This document shows, one piece after another, positions 47,646-57,384 of a stretch of 64,000 nucleotides of DNA. The notes below the pieces were generated by a model that was not told where the DNA came from, ran no database searches, and worked only from the letters and a program-made list of their open reading frames with translations. Each line of letters begins with the position of its first letter. Position 1 is the first letter of the stretch. The translations under genes and the position numbers were made by a program. The DNA comes from Microbacterium nanhaiense (lineage in GTDB: Bacteria; Actinomycetota; Actinomycetes; Actinomycetales; Microbacteriaceae), in contig NZ_BMMQ01000002.1 in the NCBI RefSeq assembly GCF_014646015.1, forward strand, positions 372,277 to 436,276, given 5' to 3'.

Positions 47646-47760
47646 CACGAATACGTGGCCGGTTCGGCCTAGTCCTACAGCCTTCGGGCTCTTCTCACGA
47701 TCAACATTCGCAGTTGACGATTCCGCGGCGGGCGCTGTCAAGCACACGCGGAGAAGAGCC

Positions 47761-49500
47761 ATGACCACGAACACCACAGCCGTATCCCCATCGAGCGGGT
47801 TGATGCATCCGGCCTATGCGACTGGCGGCCCGGTCGCCGTCATGTACCTGCGTGTCTCCACGAAGGAGCAGGCGGAGAAGGGCGGCACCGAGGAGGGGTA
47901 CTCGATCCCGGCCCAGCGCGAGGCGAACCTGCGCAAGGCAGAGTCGCTCGGTGCGACGGTGATCGAGGAGTTCGTCGACGCGGGCGAGTCAGCGCGTAAG
48001 GCTGACCGGCCGCAGTTGATGAAGATGATCGAGTACGTCGCCGCTCACCAGGTGAATTACTGCATCGTCCACAAGGTCGACCGTCTCGCCCGAAACCGAG
48101 CCGATGACGTCGCGATTCACCTGGCGCTGCGCGATGCCGGGGTCACGCTGGTGTCGGCAAGCGAGAACATCGACGAGACGCCATCGGGCATGCTGCTGCA
48201 CGGCATCATGTCGTCGATCGCGGAGTTCTACTCGCGCAACCTCGCCACCGAGACCGTGAAGGGACTCTCGCAGAAAGCAGCGCAGGGCGGCACGACGAAC
48301 CGGGCACCGATCGGGTATCTGAACGTCGGAGTGCGTGATGAGCGGGGCCGCGAGAACCGGACGGTGGTGCTGGACGAGGAGCGTGCGCCGCTGGTGCGGT
48401 GGGCGTTTGAGCAGTTCGCGTCAGGCAGGTGGACGCTCTCTCAGATGCAGCGCGAACTCGAAGCCCGCGGGTTGACGACTCCGCCGACGCCGAAGCGAGC
48501 ATCGAAGCCGCTTGGGAAGACGAGCGTTCAGAGGATGCTGACGAACCCGTACTACCGGGGCATGGTGCGCTTCAAGGGCGCGGTCTATCCGGGGTCCCAC
48601 GAGGCATTGGTGCCGAAGGAAGTCTGGTATCAGGTGCAGAACGTCCTCGAATCCCACATTTCGGCGGCAGACGCGACCCAGCTGCATGCCCACTATTTGA
48701 AGGGCACGATCTACTGCGGGGCGTGCGGTTCAAGATTCATCATCGTGAACGCGAACAACGGCAAGGGCAAGATCTACCCATACTTCGTATGCAACGGACG
48801 CCACTCGAAGAAGACCGGTTGCACCCGGCAGGCGATCCTTATCGAAGATGTCGAGCGCATGGTCGAGAAGTATTACGAGACGATCCAGATCTCCGCGGAC
48901 CTCCGCCAGTCGTTGGCGGGGATGATCCACGCCGAGTTTGATCGGTTGCTGGCGTCGGACTCTGGCGAGTTGGAAGCCTTGGCGAAGGAGCGCGCCTCGC
49001 TGGAAGAGGAGCGGCTCGTCGTTCTGCGTGCGCACTATTCGGGTGCGATCTCGCTCGAACTGCTGAAAGAAGAGCAGATGCGGATCGAGGCCAGGCTCGA
49101 TGACATCAAGGGGAGGCTGTCGGCACACCATGACGAGTACGCGGCGGCACGTGCGAATCTCGATGACTGCCTGGCGCTGCTGGCGAACATCTCGCTGATC
49201 TACAGCCGGTGCGATAACCAGAACAGGAGGCTGTGTAACCAGGCGTTCTTCCGCAAGATCTTCATCGACGAGGATCGGGAAGTGAAGGTCGAGTACCAGC
49301 CGTCATACGAGGCGCTCTGCGACGTGCAGTCGCAGGCGAACGCTCTGAACTGGGCCGCCACGGCAAAGAAAAAGGACGAGGTTCAAACCTTTTCAAGAGT
49401 GGAGACTCTTGTCGAAGGTTTGAACCTCGCCCATATGGGGTGGCCGACGGGGCTTGAACCCGCGACCCCCGCGACCACAACGCGGTGCTCTACCAGCTGA
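47761..49500 (+). CDS. Large serine recombinase (ICE integrase)
   Basis: A 579-residue site-specific recombinase. The resolvase domain has the catalytic serine in LRVSTKEQ (S33) and VDRLARNR; the recombinase domain spans about 190-300; a zinc ribbon has C319, C322, C344 and C353; a coiled coil follows (about 400-460). ATG 47761 is preferred over an earlier frame start because GGAGAAG lies just upstream. The last ~21 residues (MGWPTGLEPATPATTTRCSTS region) are the antisense of tRNA-His, and residues ~540-557 overlie its terminator. So the integrated state fixes the C-terminus of the protein. Confidence 0.93.
   Translation: MTTNTTAVSPSSGLMHPAYATGGPVAVMYLRVSTKEQAEKGGTEEGYSIPAQREANLRKAESLGATVIEEFVDAGESARKADRPQLMKMIEYVAAHQVNYCIVHKVDRLARNRADDVAIHLALRDAGVTLVSASENIDETPSGMLLHGIMSSIAEFYSRNLATETVKGLSQKAAQGGTTNRAPIGYLNVGVRDERGRENRTVVLDEERAPLVRWAFEQFASGRWTLSQMQRELEARGLTTPPTPKRASKPLGKTSVQRMLTNPYYRGMVRFKGAVYPGSHEALVPKEVWYQVQNVLESHISAADATQLHAHYLKGTIYCGACGSRFIIVNANNGKGKIYPYFVCNGRHSKKTGCTRQAILIEDVERMVEKYYETIQISADLRQSLAGMIHAEFDRLLASDSGELEALAKERASLEEERLVVLRAHYSGAISLELLKEEQMRIEARLDDIKGRLSAHHDEYAAARANLDDCLALLANISLIYSRCDNQNRRLCNQAFFRKIFIDEDREVKVEYQPSYEALCDVQSQANALNWAATAKKKDEVQTFSRVETLVEGLNLAHMGWPTGLEPATPATTTRCSTS
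49364..49429 (-). terminator. Intrinsic terminator of tRNA-His, nested in the recombinase gene
   Basis: On the minus strand, downstream of the tRNA, a perfect 15-bp stem (49429-49415 with 49391-49377) encloses a second 7-bp stem (49411-49405 with 49400-49394) and a four-base loop, followed by a T-rich run (complement of aaagaaaaagga, 49375-49364). This is a strong Rho-independent terminator. It lies wholly within the recombinase coding sequence on the other strand. Confidence 0.85.
49436..49500. other. Probable ICE attachment site at the tRNA-His 3' end
   Basis: The recombinase gene crosses from ICE DNA into the tRNA 3' half, so the ICE-chromosome junction (attR or attL) must lie within or beside this stretch. 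The second att copy is outside the window, so the exact core cannot be defined. tRNA genes are common targets of tyrosine integrases but unusual for large serine recombinases. Confidence 0.6.
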
Positions 49501-49512
49501 GCTACGGCCACC
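49436..49512 (-). tRNA. tRNA-His(GTG)
   Basis: A complete 77-base cloverleaf on the minus strand with the extra G-1 opposite C73, encoded CCA, D-arm GCTCAGCTGGTAGAGC, anticodon loop TTGTGGT (GTG) and T-arm GCGGGTTCAAGCCCCG. Next to orn, its usual chromosomal neighbour. The 3' end abuts the ICE. Confidence 0.96.
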
Positions 49513-49551
49513 ATGTCCTCCCCGGCGTGCCGGGGCAACTCGTTTAGTTTG

Positions 49552-50175
49552 TCATATCGACCCGGTGAACTCGTTCACCACTTTCTCAGAAATCGCCTTC
49601 GCTTCCTCGGAGCTCGGCCCCGGATCCGCGGAAAATGCGGCGAGTCGGTAGTACTGCAGCTCCCGGATCGACTCGAGGATGTCGGCGAGGGCGCGGTGGC
49701 CTCCGTGCTTCTCGGGCGCGTTGAAGTACACGCGCGGCAGCCAGCGGCGGCTGAGCTCCTTGATGCTCGAGACGTCGACGTTGCGGTAGTGCAGATACGT
49801 GTCGAGCGCGGGCATGTACTTCGCCAGGAACATGCGGTCGGTGCCGATCGTGTTTCCCGCGAGCGGCGCCTTGCGCTCGACCGGCACGAAGCGGCGCACG
49901 TATTCGAGCACGCGTGCCTCTGCTTCGGCCAGGGGAATGCCGTGGGGGATCTCCTCATCGAGGCCGCTCGTCGCGTGCATATTGCGCACGAAGTCGTCCA
50001 TGTTGGCCAGGGCGGCGTCGCTCGCCTTGATGACGAGCTGAAGACCGGGATCGAGGATCTTGAGGTTGAAGTCGGTGATGACGACGGCGATCTCGACGAG
50101 TTCGTCGATCGCGGGGTCGAGTCCCGTCATCTCGCAATCAATCCATACGAGGCGGTCGTTCTCAGCTGAGCCCAC
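49552..50175 (-). CDS. orn: Oligoribonuclease
   Basis: A 207-residue DEDDh 3'-5' exonuclease that degrades 2-5-nt RNAs. Exo I is WIDCEMTGLDP (about 12-22), with later TSGLDEEIP, NTIGTDRMFLAKYMP and the HRALADI motif containing the catalytic histidine. First clearly chromosomal protein gene, transcribed towards tRNA-His. Confidence 0.95.
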   Translation of the reverse strand: MGSAENDRLVWIDCEMTGLDPAIDELVEIAVVITDFNLKILDPGLQLVIKASDAALANMDDFVRNMHATSGLDEEIPHGIPLAEAEARVLEYVRRFVPVERKAPLAGNTIGTDRMFLAKYMPALDTYLHYRNVDVSSIKELSRRWLPRVYFNAPEKHGGHRALADILESIRELQYYRLAAFSADPGPSSEEAKAISEKVVNEFTGSI

Positions 50176-50209
50176 GGTCGACGCTCTTCTCTCTTCGCGA
50201 TGGTTATCG

Positions 50210-50281
50210 TCCCCCAGACAGGATTCGAACCTGCGACCAGCGGATTAGAAGTCCGGCGCTCTTCCTCTGAGCTACTGAGGG
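50210..50281 (-). tRNA. tRNA-Arg(TCT)
   Basis: A 72-base cloverleaf on the minus strand with anticodon loop CTTCTAA (TCT), D-arm GCTCAGAGGAAGAGC and T-arm CGCAGGTTCGAATCCTG. The CCA is not encoded. One mismatch at the top of the anticodon stem. Lies upstream of orn. Confidence 0.93.
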
Positions 50282-50476
50282 TGGTCGTTCCAGGTTAGCG
50301 GTTTCGGCGCGGGGCATCGACGAGCCCCGCGAGCTCTGGGCGAGTCAGCGTGTCCACAAGCCCCGATCCGAGCCGATTCGTCCACATTTCCTGCGAACGC
50401 CGCGCGGGCTGCGTGCGAATCGTGCTGAGTTCGTGTTGCGGGCCGAGTCGCGGTCTGCGATTCGAAAGGAGTGGTC

Positions 50477-50992
50477 ATGAACGAACAGATCACGATCATC
50501 GGCAATGTGGGCGCAGAGCCGGTGATCGACAAGGGCGACGATGGGCGAACGTTCACGCGCCTCCGCGTGGGATGCACGCGAAGATATCGGGACCCGCAGA
50601 CCGGCGCGTGGCGGGACACGGAGTCGAGTTGGTACGACGTGACGGCAAACGGAATGCTCGCCGACAACATCATCAAGTCCGTCAGTAAGGGGACGCGCGT
50701 CGTGGTCGTGGGTACGCTCGCCGTGCGCAAGTGGTCTCGCGACGAGCGCAGCGGCATCAACGTGACCGTGCGCGCCGAGAGCGTCGGGATCGACCTCCAG
50801 TGGGCGAAGGTGCAACAGATCGTCAAGACGTCGACGAGCCATCGGCGCGACGAGGACGAGGCGACCGCCGCGCAGGACAGCTGGATGGAACCCCCGGCAC
50901 CCGCCGGGGACGAGGATGCGCCGGTCGACGCCGATGTCGACCTGGAGACGGGGGAGGTGCGCGAGCTCGAGCCCGCGACGAATCCGTTCTGA
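50477..50992 (+). CDS. ssb: Chromosomal single-stranded DNA-binding protein
   Basis: A 171-residue OB-fold SSB: ITIIGNVGAEPVI, FTRLRVGCTRRY, SSWYDVTANGMLADNI, GTRVVVVGTL. The long acidic C-terminal region ends in TNPF rather than the canonical DDDIPF tip. AAGGAG precedes the ATG at 50477. The 195 bases upstream hold the promoter and nothing else clear. Confidence 0.85.
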   Translation: MNEQITIIGNVGAEPVIDKGDDGRTFTRLRVGCTRRYRDPQTGAWRDTESSWYDVTANGMLADNIIKSVSKGTRVVVVGTLAVRKWSRDERSGINVTVRAESVGIDLQWAKVQQIVKTSTSHRRDEDEATAAQDSWMEPPAPAGDEDAPVDADVDLETGEVRELEPATNPF

Positions 50993-51003
50993 TTGCGCCA
51001 GGG

Positions 51004-51040
51004 TGCGGATCCGTGCACCCCCGACCCGCGGATCCGCACC
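51004..51040 (+). terminator. Hairpin after ssb
   Basis: GTGCGGATCC (51004-51013) pairs with GGATCCGCAC (51031-51040) over a 17-base loop. No T tract follows; a weak terminator candidate between ssb and ettA. Confidence 0.4.
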
Positions 51041-51073
51041 CGTATTCCGTGGCGGCCGGCGAGTCGCGCCGGG

Positions 51074-51079
51074 TAGACT
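51074..51079 (+). promoter_or_regulatory. -10 element of ettA, near-leaderless
   Basis: TAGACT lies ten bases before the ettA ATG and no ribosome site intervenes, so the message is probably leaderless or nearly so. A good -35 is not evident. Confidence 0.55.
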
Positions 51080-51089
51080 GGGGTGCAAT

Positions 51090-52772
<1,683 letters not shown>

Positions 52773-52785
52773 CGGCGTCCGTCGC

Positions 52786-52830
52786 ACGCGAACAACGCCC
52801 CGAGGATCATCCTCGGGGCGTTGTTCGCGT
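52786..52830. terminator. Bidirectional terminator between ettA and the ABC operon
   Basis: A perfect 21-bp stem (52786-52806 with 52810-52830) with a three-base loop lies between convergent genes. Both flanks are GC-rich, so it relies on stem strength. Confidence 0.85.
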
Positions 52831-52833
52831 CTC

Positions 52834-53733
52834 CTACTCGATGATCCAATCGAGCTTGCCCGCATGGTCGGCGACCCACTGATCGATCGCCTCCGGCTGT
52901 TCGCCCGCGCCGAACTCGTTCACGACCGCGTTCTCGAGCGCGCCGTACTGCGCGTCGTCGAGTTCGATCTGTCCGATCAGATCGGCAGCCTCCGGGAACT
53001 CCTCGCTGAAGCCCTTGTGCGCCATGAAGTGCAGGCCCTCGGTCGCTCCCATGCCCTCCTCGGGGTCTTCGAGGTCCTTCAGGCCGTACGCGTCATAGGC
53101 CCAGAACGGCCGCCACAGCGTGACGACGATATCCTCCTGGTCTGCGACGGCGCTCTCGAGTGTCGCGAGCATCGCCGCCAGCGACGACGGGACGAGCTCG
53201 TACTCGCCGCCGAGGTCGTACGCGGGGAAGAGATTCTCCTCCGCCATGGTGGCGGTGCCGGAACCGGGCTCGATCGTGTAGATCTTTCCGCCGAAGCGGT
53301 CGGCCTGGCCTCGGAGGTCCTCAACGGAGTCGATATCGACGTAATCCGGAACGGCGAGGGTACCGTGCGCGTTGCCATAGTACGTGCCGAGGTCTTCGAG
53401 GTCGTCACCGTACTTCTCGATGTACTGCGCCTGCGAAATGTCCGACCAGGCGGACGGGTAGACATCGACCGTTCCCTCCGCGAGAGCCGTGTAGAGGACG
53501 GCCGGCGAGGAGAGCTCCTCGAGCTCGACCGTGTAGCCGAGTTTCGTCAGTTGGTCCTCCAGCAGGTAGGCGTTGTTGACTGCGTCGGTCCAAGACGGGA
53601 GGAACCCAACGGTCACGGTTCCCAGGTCGTCGCCGTCGGCCGAGGCGGCGTCCTCCTGCGAGCACGAGGAGAGAGCGCCGGCGGTGACCACCACGAGGAC
53701 AGTCGTGGTGAGCAGACGTGCGGGGCGGTTCAT
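52834..53733 (-). CDS. Quaternary-amine ABC transporter binding lipoprotein, copy 2
   Basis: A 299-residue OpuAC/ProX-type substrate-binding lipoprotein. Signal peptide with lipobox LSSC (about C24). Aromatic ligand-box motifs are GFLPSWTD, VYPSAWSDISQ and TLWRPFWAYD. The start at 53733 begins the signal sequence. It is the last gene of the operon and a clear paralogue of the gene upstream. Ligand likely glycine betaine, choline or a related compound. Confidence 0.88.
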   Translation of the reverse strand: MNRPARLLTTTVLVVVTAGALSSCSQEDAASADGDDLGTVTVGFLPSWTDAVNNAYLLEDQLTKLGYTVELEELSSPAVLYTALAEGTVDVYPSAWSDISQAQYIEKYGDDLEDLGTYYGNAHGTLAVPDYVDIDSVEDLRGQADRFGGKIYTIEPGSGTATMAEENLFPAYDLGGEYELVPSSLAAMLATLESAVADQEDIVVTLWRPFWAYDAYGLKDLEDPEEGMGATEGLHFMAHKGFSEEFPEAADLIGQIELDDAQYGALENAVVNEFGAGEQPEAIDQWVADHAGKLDWIIE

Positions 53734-53830
53734 GTGTGTCTTCTTCCGTATCGATGTGCGTGCGAAACGACGGGGCGCCGCAGTGCGAGATTGCGACGCC
53801 CCCGTTTGAGCTGTGTGTATCGGCCCGGGC

Positions 53831-54739
53831 TTACTCCTGCACCCAGTCGAACTCGGATCCGTGATCGGCGAGCCATGCGTCGACGGCACCCTCGGGGTCA
53901 TTGTCGTACTCGTCGCTCGTGACGAGACCCTCGAGCGAGCCGTACTCGTCATCGGTGAGCGTGATCTCGCCCATGAGCTCGGCGGCCTCCGGGAACTCCT
54001 CGGTGAAGCCCGCGTGCGCCATGAAGTTCAGCGTCTCGGGCTCTCCCATGGCGCCCTTCGGGTCTTCGAGGTCCTTCATGTCCCAGTCGTTGTATGCCCA
54101 GAAGGGGCGCCACAGCGTCACGACGACGTCTTCCTCGGCGGCGATGGCGCTGTCGAGCGTCGCGAGCATGCCCGCGGTCGACGAGGTGACGAGCTGGTAC
54201 TCGTCCTCGAGGCCGTACGCCGGGATCATCGACTCCTGTGTCTGCTTCGTGAGGCCCGCGCCGGGCTCGATGCCGATGATCTCGCCGTCGAAGCGATCGG
54301 CCTGCCCCTTGAGGTCGTCGAGCGAGTTCACGTCCTCCATGTAGGTGGGGACGGCGATCGTGAGAACCGCCCCGTCGTAGTACGCGCCGAGGTCCTCGAG
54401 GTCGTCGCCGTAGGTCTCCATGTAGGAGGCGTGGGTCACTTCGGGCCACGCCGACGGGAAGACATCGATGCTGCCCTGTGCGAGCCCCGTGAACAGGGGG
54501 CCGGCCTCGGAGAGCTCCTCCAGCTCCACCTCGAAGCCGCGCTTCTCGAGCTGGTCCTTCACGAGGTAGGTCATGCTGAGGCCATCGGTCCACGAAGGCA
54601 GGAAGCCGAGCGTTACGGTGCCCTTGTCCGCGGCGGTGCCGGCGTCGCCGCCGTCGCCCGCGTCCGATGCGCAGCCGGCGAGCGCGAGGCTCGCGACGGC
54701 GCCGAGGCCGATCATGCTGACGAGGGTGTGCTTCTTCAT
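53831..54739 (-). CDS. Quaternary-amine ABC transporter binding lipoprotein, copy 1
   Basis: A 302-residue OpuAC/ProX-type binding protein with lipobox LALAGC and motifs GFLPSWTDGLS, VFPSAWPEV and TLWRPFWAYND. AAAGGA precedes the ATG at 54739. About 90 bases separate it from the permease gene and contain a three-copy repeat. Same domain layout as copy 2 but with a shifted second motif, so ligand preference may differ. Confidence 0.9.
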   Translation of the reverse strand: MKKHTLVSMIGLGAVASLALAGCASDAGDGGDAGTAADKGTVTLGFLPSWTDGLSMTYLVKDQLEKRGFEVELEELSEAGPLFTGLAQGSIDVFPSAWPEVTHASYMETYGDDLEDLGAYYDGAVLTIAVPTYMEDVNSLDDLKGQADRFDGEIIGIEPGAGLTKQTQESMIPAYGLEDEYQLVTSSTAGMLATLDSAIAAEEDVVVTLWRPFWAYNDWDMKDLEDPKGAMGEPETLNFMAHAGFTEEFPEAAELMGEITLTDDEYGSLEGLVTSDEYDNDPEGAVDAWLADHGSEFDWVQE

Positions 54740-54782
54740 CACGGTGATTCCTTTCATCGGTGCCGTGCGGCACCGTGCGTTT

Positions 54783-54831
54783 CCTGGTGAGGGAGGGTTC
54801 CTGGTGAGGGAGGGGTTCTGGTGAGGGAGGG
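54783..54831. repeat. Three-copy 14-18-bp tandem repeat
   Basis: CCTGGTGAGGGAGGG(G)TT is repeated at 54783-54799, 54800-54817 and 54818-54831, just after the permease stop on the minus strand. Probably replication slippage; each minus-strand copy is pyrimidine-rich. Confidence 0.85.
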
Positions 54832-55791
54832 TCAGACGAGTTCGCGGGCGCTGCCGGCGGGCATCGTCGACGCTTCCGGGCTGGAGGGCGCGGCGTCCGC
54901 ACGTGCGTCGCGCGCCGACGCGCGGCGGCGGGAGAGTGCGCCGAGTAGGGATCCGCGGTAGCTCGATGGCGCACCGGCTGCGGCCGTGACGCGGTCAAGG
55001 TAGACGGCGATAAAGACGACGCCGAGGCCCGCCTCGGCCCCCTTCGCAACGTCGATCGTCGCAAGGGCGGCGGCGACCTCCTTGCCGAGGCCGTCGGCGC
55101 CGGCCATGCCCGCGATCACTGCCATCGAGAGGGCGAGCATGATCACCTGGTTGACGCCCGTCATGATCGTTGGCATTGCCTGGGGCAGCTGGATGCCCCG
55201 CAGGATCTGCCCGGGTTTCGCGCCGAACGCGTGACCCGCTTCGACCGTCTCGGCGTCTACGCTGCGGATACCGAGCTCCGTCAGTCGCACACCCGGGGGG
55301 AAGGAGAAGATCACGGTCGCGATAACGCCCGGAACGACACCGATGCTGAAGAACACGATGACCGGGATCAGGTATACGAGCGCGGGCATCGTCTGCATGA
55401 AGTCGAGCACCGGCTTGACGGCGGCGCTGACGGCATCGTTTCGCGCCGCCCAGATTCCGACGGGGATCGCGATCGCCACGGTAACGAGCGCCGCGATGAG
55501 CACCAGGGCGAGGGTCTGCATCGTCGTCTCCCACTGGTCGACGCCAATGATGATGAGGAACATGACGACGGTTCCGACCGCGAGCTGCCACGAGCGCACG
55601 AGCCATCCGATGAGCGCGAGGACGACGATCATCGCCAGGGCGGGCGGTGCCGTGAGGATGTCCGAAAGGCCTTCGACGAGGAAGCTCACGACCGTCGAGA
55701 TGAGGTCGAGGACGGCCTTGAGGTTGTCGCGGACCCAGTCGACGACGTCGGAGACCCAGACCCCGATGGGGAGATGAAAATTCTCGAGCAT
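54832..55791 (-). CDS. Quaternary-amine ABC transporter permease
   Basis: A 319-residue ProW/OpuAB-type permease with about six hydrophobic helices (about 50-270) and the EAA-loop motif DAETVEAGHAFGAKPGQILRGIQLP region. The C-terminal 40 residues are polar and poorly conserved. Its start shares one base with the end of the ATPase gene. Confidence 0.92.
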   Translation of the reverse strand: MLENFHLPIGVWVSDVVDWVRDNLKAVLDLISTVVSFLVEGLSDILTAPPALAMIVVLALIGWLVRSWQLAVGTVVMFLIIIGVDQWETTMQTLALVLIAALVTVAIAIPVGIWAARNDAVSAAVKPVLDFMQTMPALVYLIPVIVFFSIGVVPGVIATVIFSFPPGVRLTELGIRSVDAETVEAGHAFGAKPGQILRGIQLPQAMPTIMTGVNQVIMLALSMAVIAGMAGADGLGKEVAAALATIDVAKGAEAGLGVVFIAVYLDRVTAAAGAPSSYRGSLLGALSRRRASARDARADAAPSSPEASTMPAGSARELV

Positions 55792-57107
55792 CAGCGGGCC
55801 TCCTCGTATCCCAGGGCGGATGCGGCCAGCGGCTCGCCGTCTTCGCTCGCCTCGAGCACCTGGTCGATGACGGTGGTGGGCACGGGCTGTGCCGGGATGG
55901 TGATCTCCTCGGTCGCTCCCGGCCCGGGGCCGAGCGCGGCGAGCAGGGTCACGCGTGGGATGACGCCGACGAGGCGACCGTCCGCGTCAGTGACCGCGAC
56001 GGCGAGCTTCGACTCGACGGAGGGGATGAAGAGGTCCATGAGTACGTCGTCGGCGCCGACGGTGACGGCGTCCTTCCGGATGATGCTCGCGATCGACCGC
56101 TCGCCCTTGCGGACCAGTTTGATCGCGTCGCGATCCTCGATGGTGCCCACGAGGGTGCGGTTGCGGTCGACGACGTAGGCGGCGCTCGAGTACGCGTCGC
56201 GCATCGTTTTCAGGGCGGTGCGGGGCCCGGCGCTGTCGGCCACGACCGTGATCGGCTTCTCCATCACATTCGCGGCCGTGAGGACGCGGGCGCGATCGAC
56301 GTCCTGCACGAACTGTTCGACGTAGTCGTTCGCGGGGTCCGTGAGGATGTCCTCCGGGGATCCGATCTGCACGATGCGGCCGTCGCGCATCACGGCGATC
56401 CGGTCGCCGAGGAACATGGCCTCGTTGAGGTCGTGGGTGATGAAGATGATCGTCTTGTGCAGCTTCTGCTGCAGTTCGACGAGCTGTTCCTGCATTTCGC
56501 GGCGGATCAGCGGATCCAGAGCGCTGAACGCCTCGTCCATCAGGAGGATGTCGGTGTCGGCCGCGAGCGCGCGGGCGATGCCGACGCGCTGCTGCATGCC
56601 ACCGGACAGCTGCTTCGGGAGCTTGTCGCCCCAGCCCGCGAGGCCGACGAGGTCGAGGATCTCGCTCGCCCTCGCTTCGCGCTCCGCCTGTCCGATGCCC
56701 TGCAGCTCGAGGGGATAGGCGACGTTGTCGACCACCGTGCGGTGGGGGAGCAGCGCGAAGTGCTGGAAGACCATCGAGATCGATGTGCGTCGAATCTCGC
56801 GAAGTTTCTTGTCGGAGATCGTCGTGATCTCCTGTCCGTTGATCTGCAGCCGTCCGGCGGTGGCGTCGTGAAGGCCGTTGATCATGCGGATCAGGGTCGA
56901 CTTCCCGGATCCGGAGAGCCCCATCACGACGAAGATCTCGCCCCGTCGGACCTCGAAGGAGGCGTCGATCACGGCCGCGGTCGCGCCGTCGAGCTGTTCC
57001 CGCGGGGTGCCGTTGCGGAGTCTCTCGACGGCGTCGTGGGTGCGACGGCCGAAGACCTTGTATAGGCCCTCGGCGCGAACGAGCACGTCTGTATCTGTAT
57101 CGGTCAC
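55791..57107 (-). CDS. Quaternary-amine ABC transporter ATPase with CBS domains
   Basis: A 438-residue ProV/OpuAA-type ATPase: Walker A GLSGSGKST (about 62-70), signature LSGGMQQRVGIARA, Walker B ILLMDEAFSALD. The C-terminal region (about 280-400) holds CBS-type repeats, which sense ionic strength in OpuA. The start is GTG 57107 without a clear ribosome site. First gene of the operon; the 277 bases up to sufS carry promoters of both but no further gene. Confidence 0.93.
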   Translation of the reverse strand: MTDTDTDVLVRAEGLYKVFGRRTHDAVERLRNGTPREQLDGATAAVIDASFEVRRGEIFVVMGLSGSGKSTLIRMINGLHDATAGRLQINGQEITTISDKKLREIRRTSISMVFQHFALLPHRTVVDNVAYPLELQGIGQAEREARASEILDLVGLAGWGDKLPKQLSGGMQQRVGIARALAADTDILLMDEAFSALDPLIRREMQEQLVELQQKLHKTIIFITHDLNEAMFLGDRIAVMRDGRIVQIGSPEDILTDPANDYVEQFVQDVDRARVLTAANVMEKPITVVADSAGPRTALKTMRDAYSSAAYVVDRNRTLVGTIEDRDAIKLVRKGERSIASIIRKDAVTVGADDVLMDLFIPSVESKLAVAVTDADGRLVGVIPRVTLLAALGPGPGATEEITIPAQPVPTTVIDQVLEASEDGEPLAASALGYEEAR

Positions 57108-57384
57108 GTGTATGTGTGCTGCCGGCGCGCACGGGACGCAGCTTGCGCGCTCAGCCCTCGGTAGATGAATTGCTTCTCACCGCTGCGGCCGTGTCGTACG
57201 CGTTCACCGCGGATGGTACAGATTGACGTTCTGCGTGTCGACAATCTGACATATCCAGCGTACGCACATCTGCGTCGAAGATGAAATTCAGCGTGTCGGT
57301 GGGCATCGCGCCCGCTCTCGCGCCCCTGTCATCTCGGTGCGCGAAGATAGGAGGAGACACTCGCAACCTGTGATGGAGTTCTCC

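Noticed and set aside
49377..49429. Perfect inverted repeat as the palindromic core of a recombinase attachment site
   Set aside because: A T-rich run follows on the tRNA strand and it lies directly downstream of tRNA-His, so an intrinsic terminator explains it better. It may still lie near the att core.
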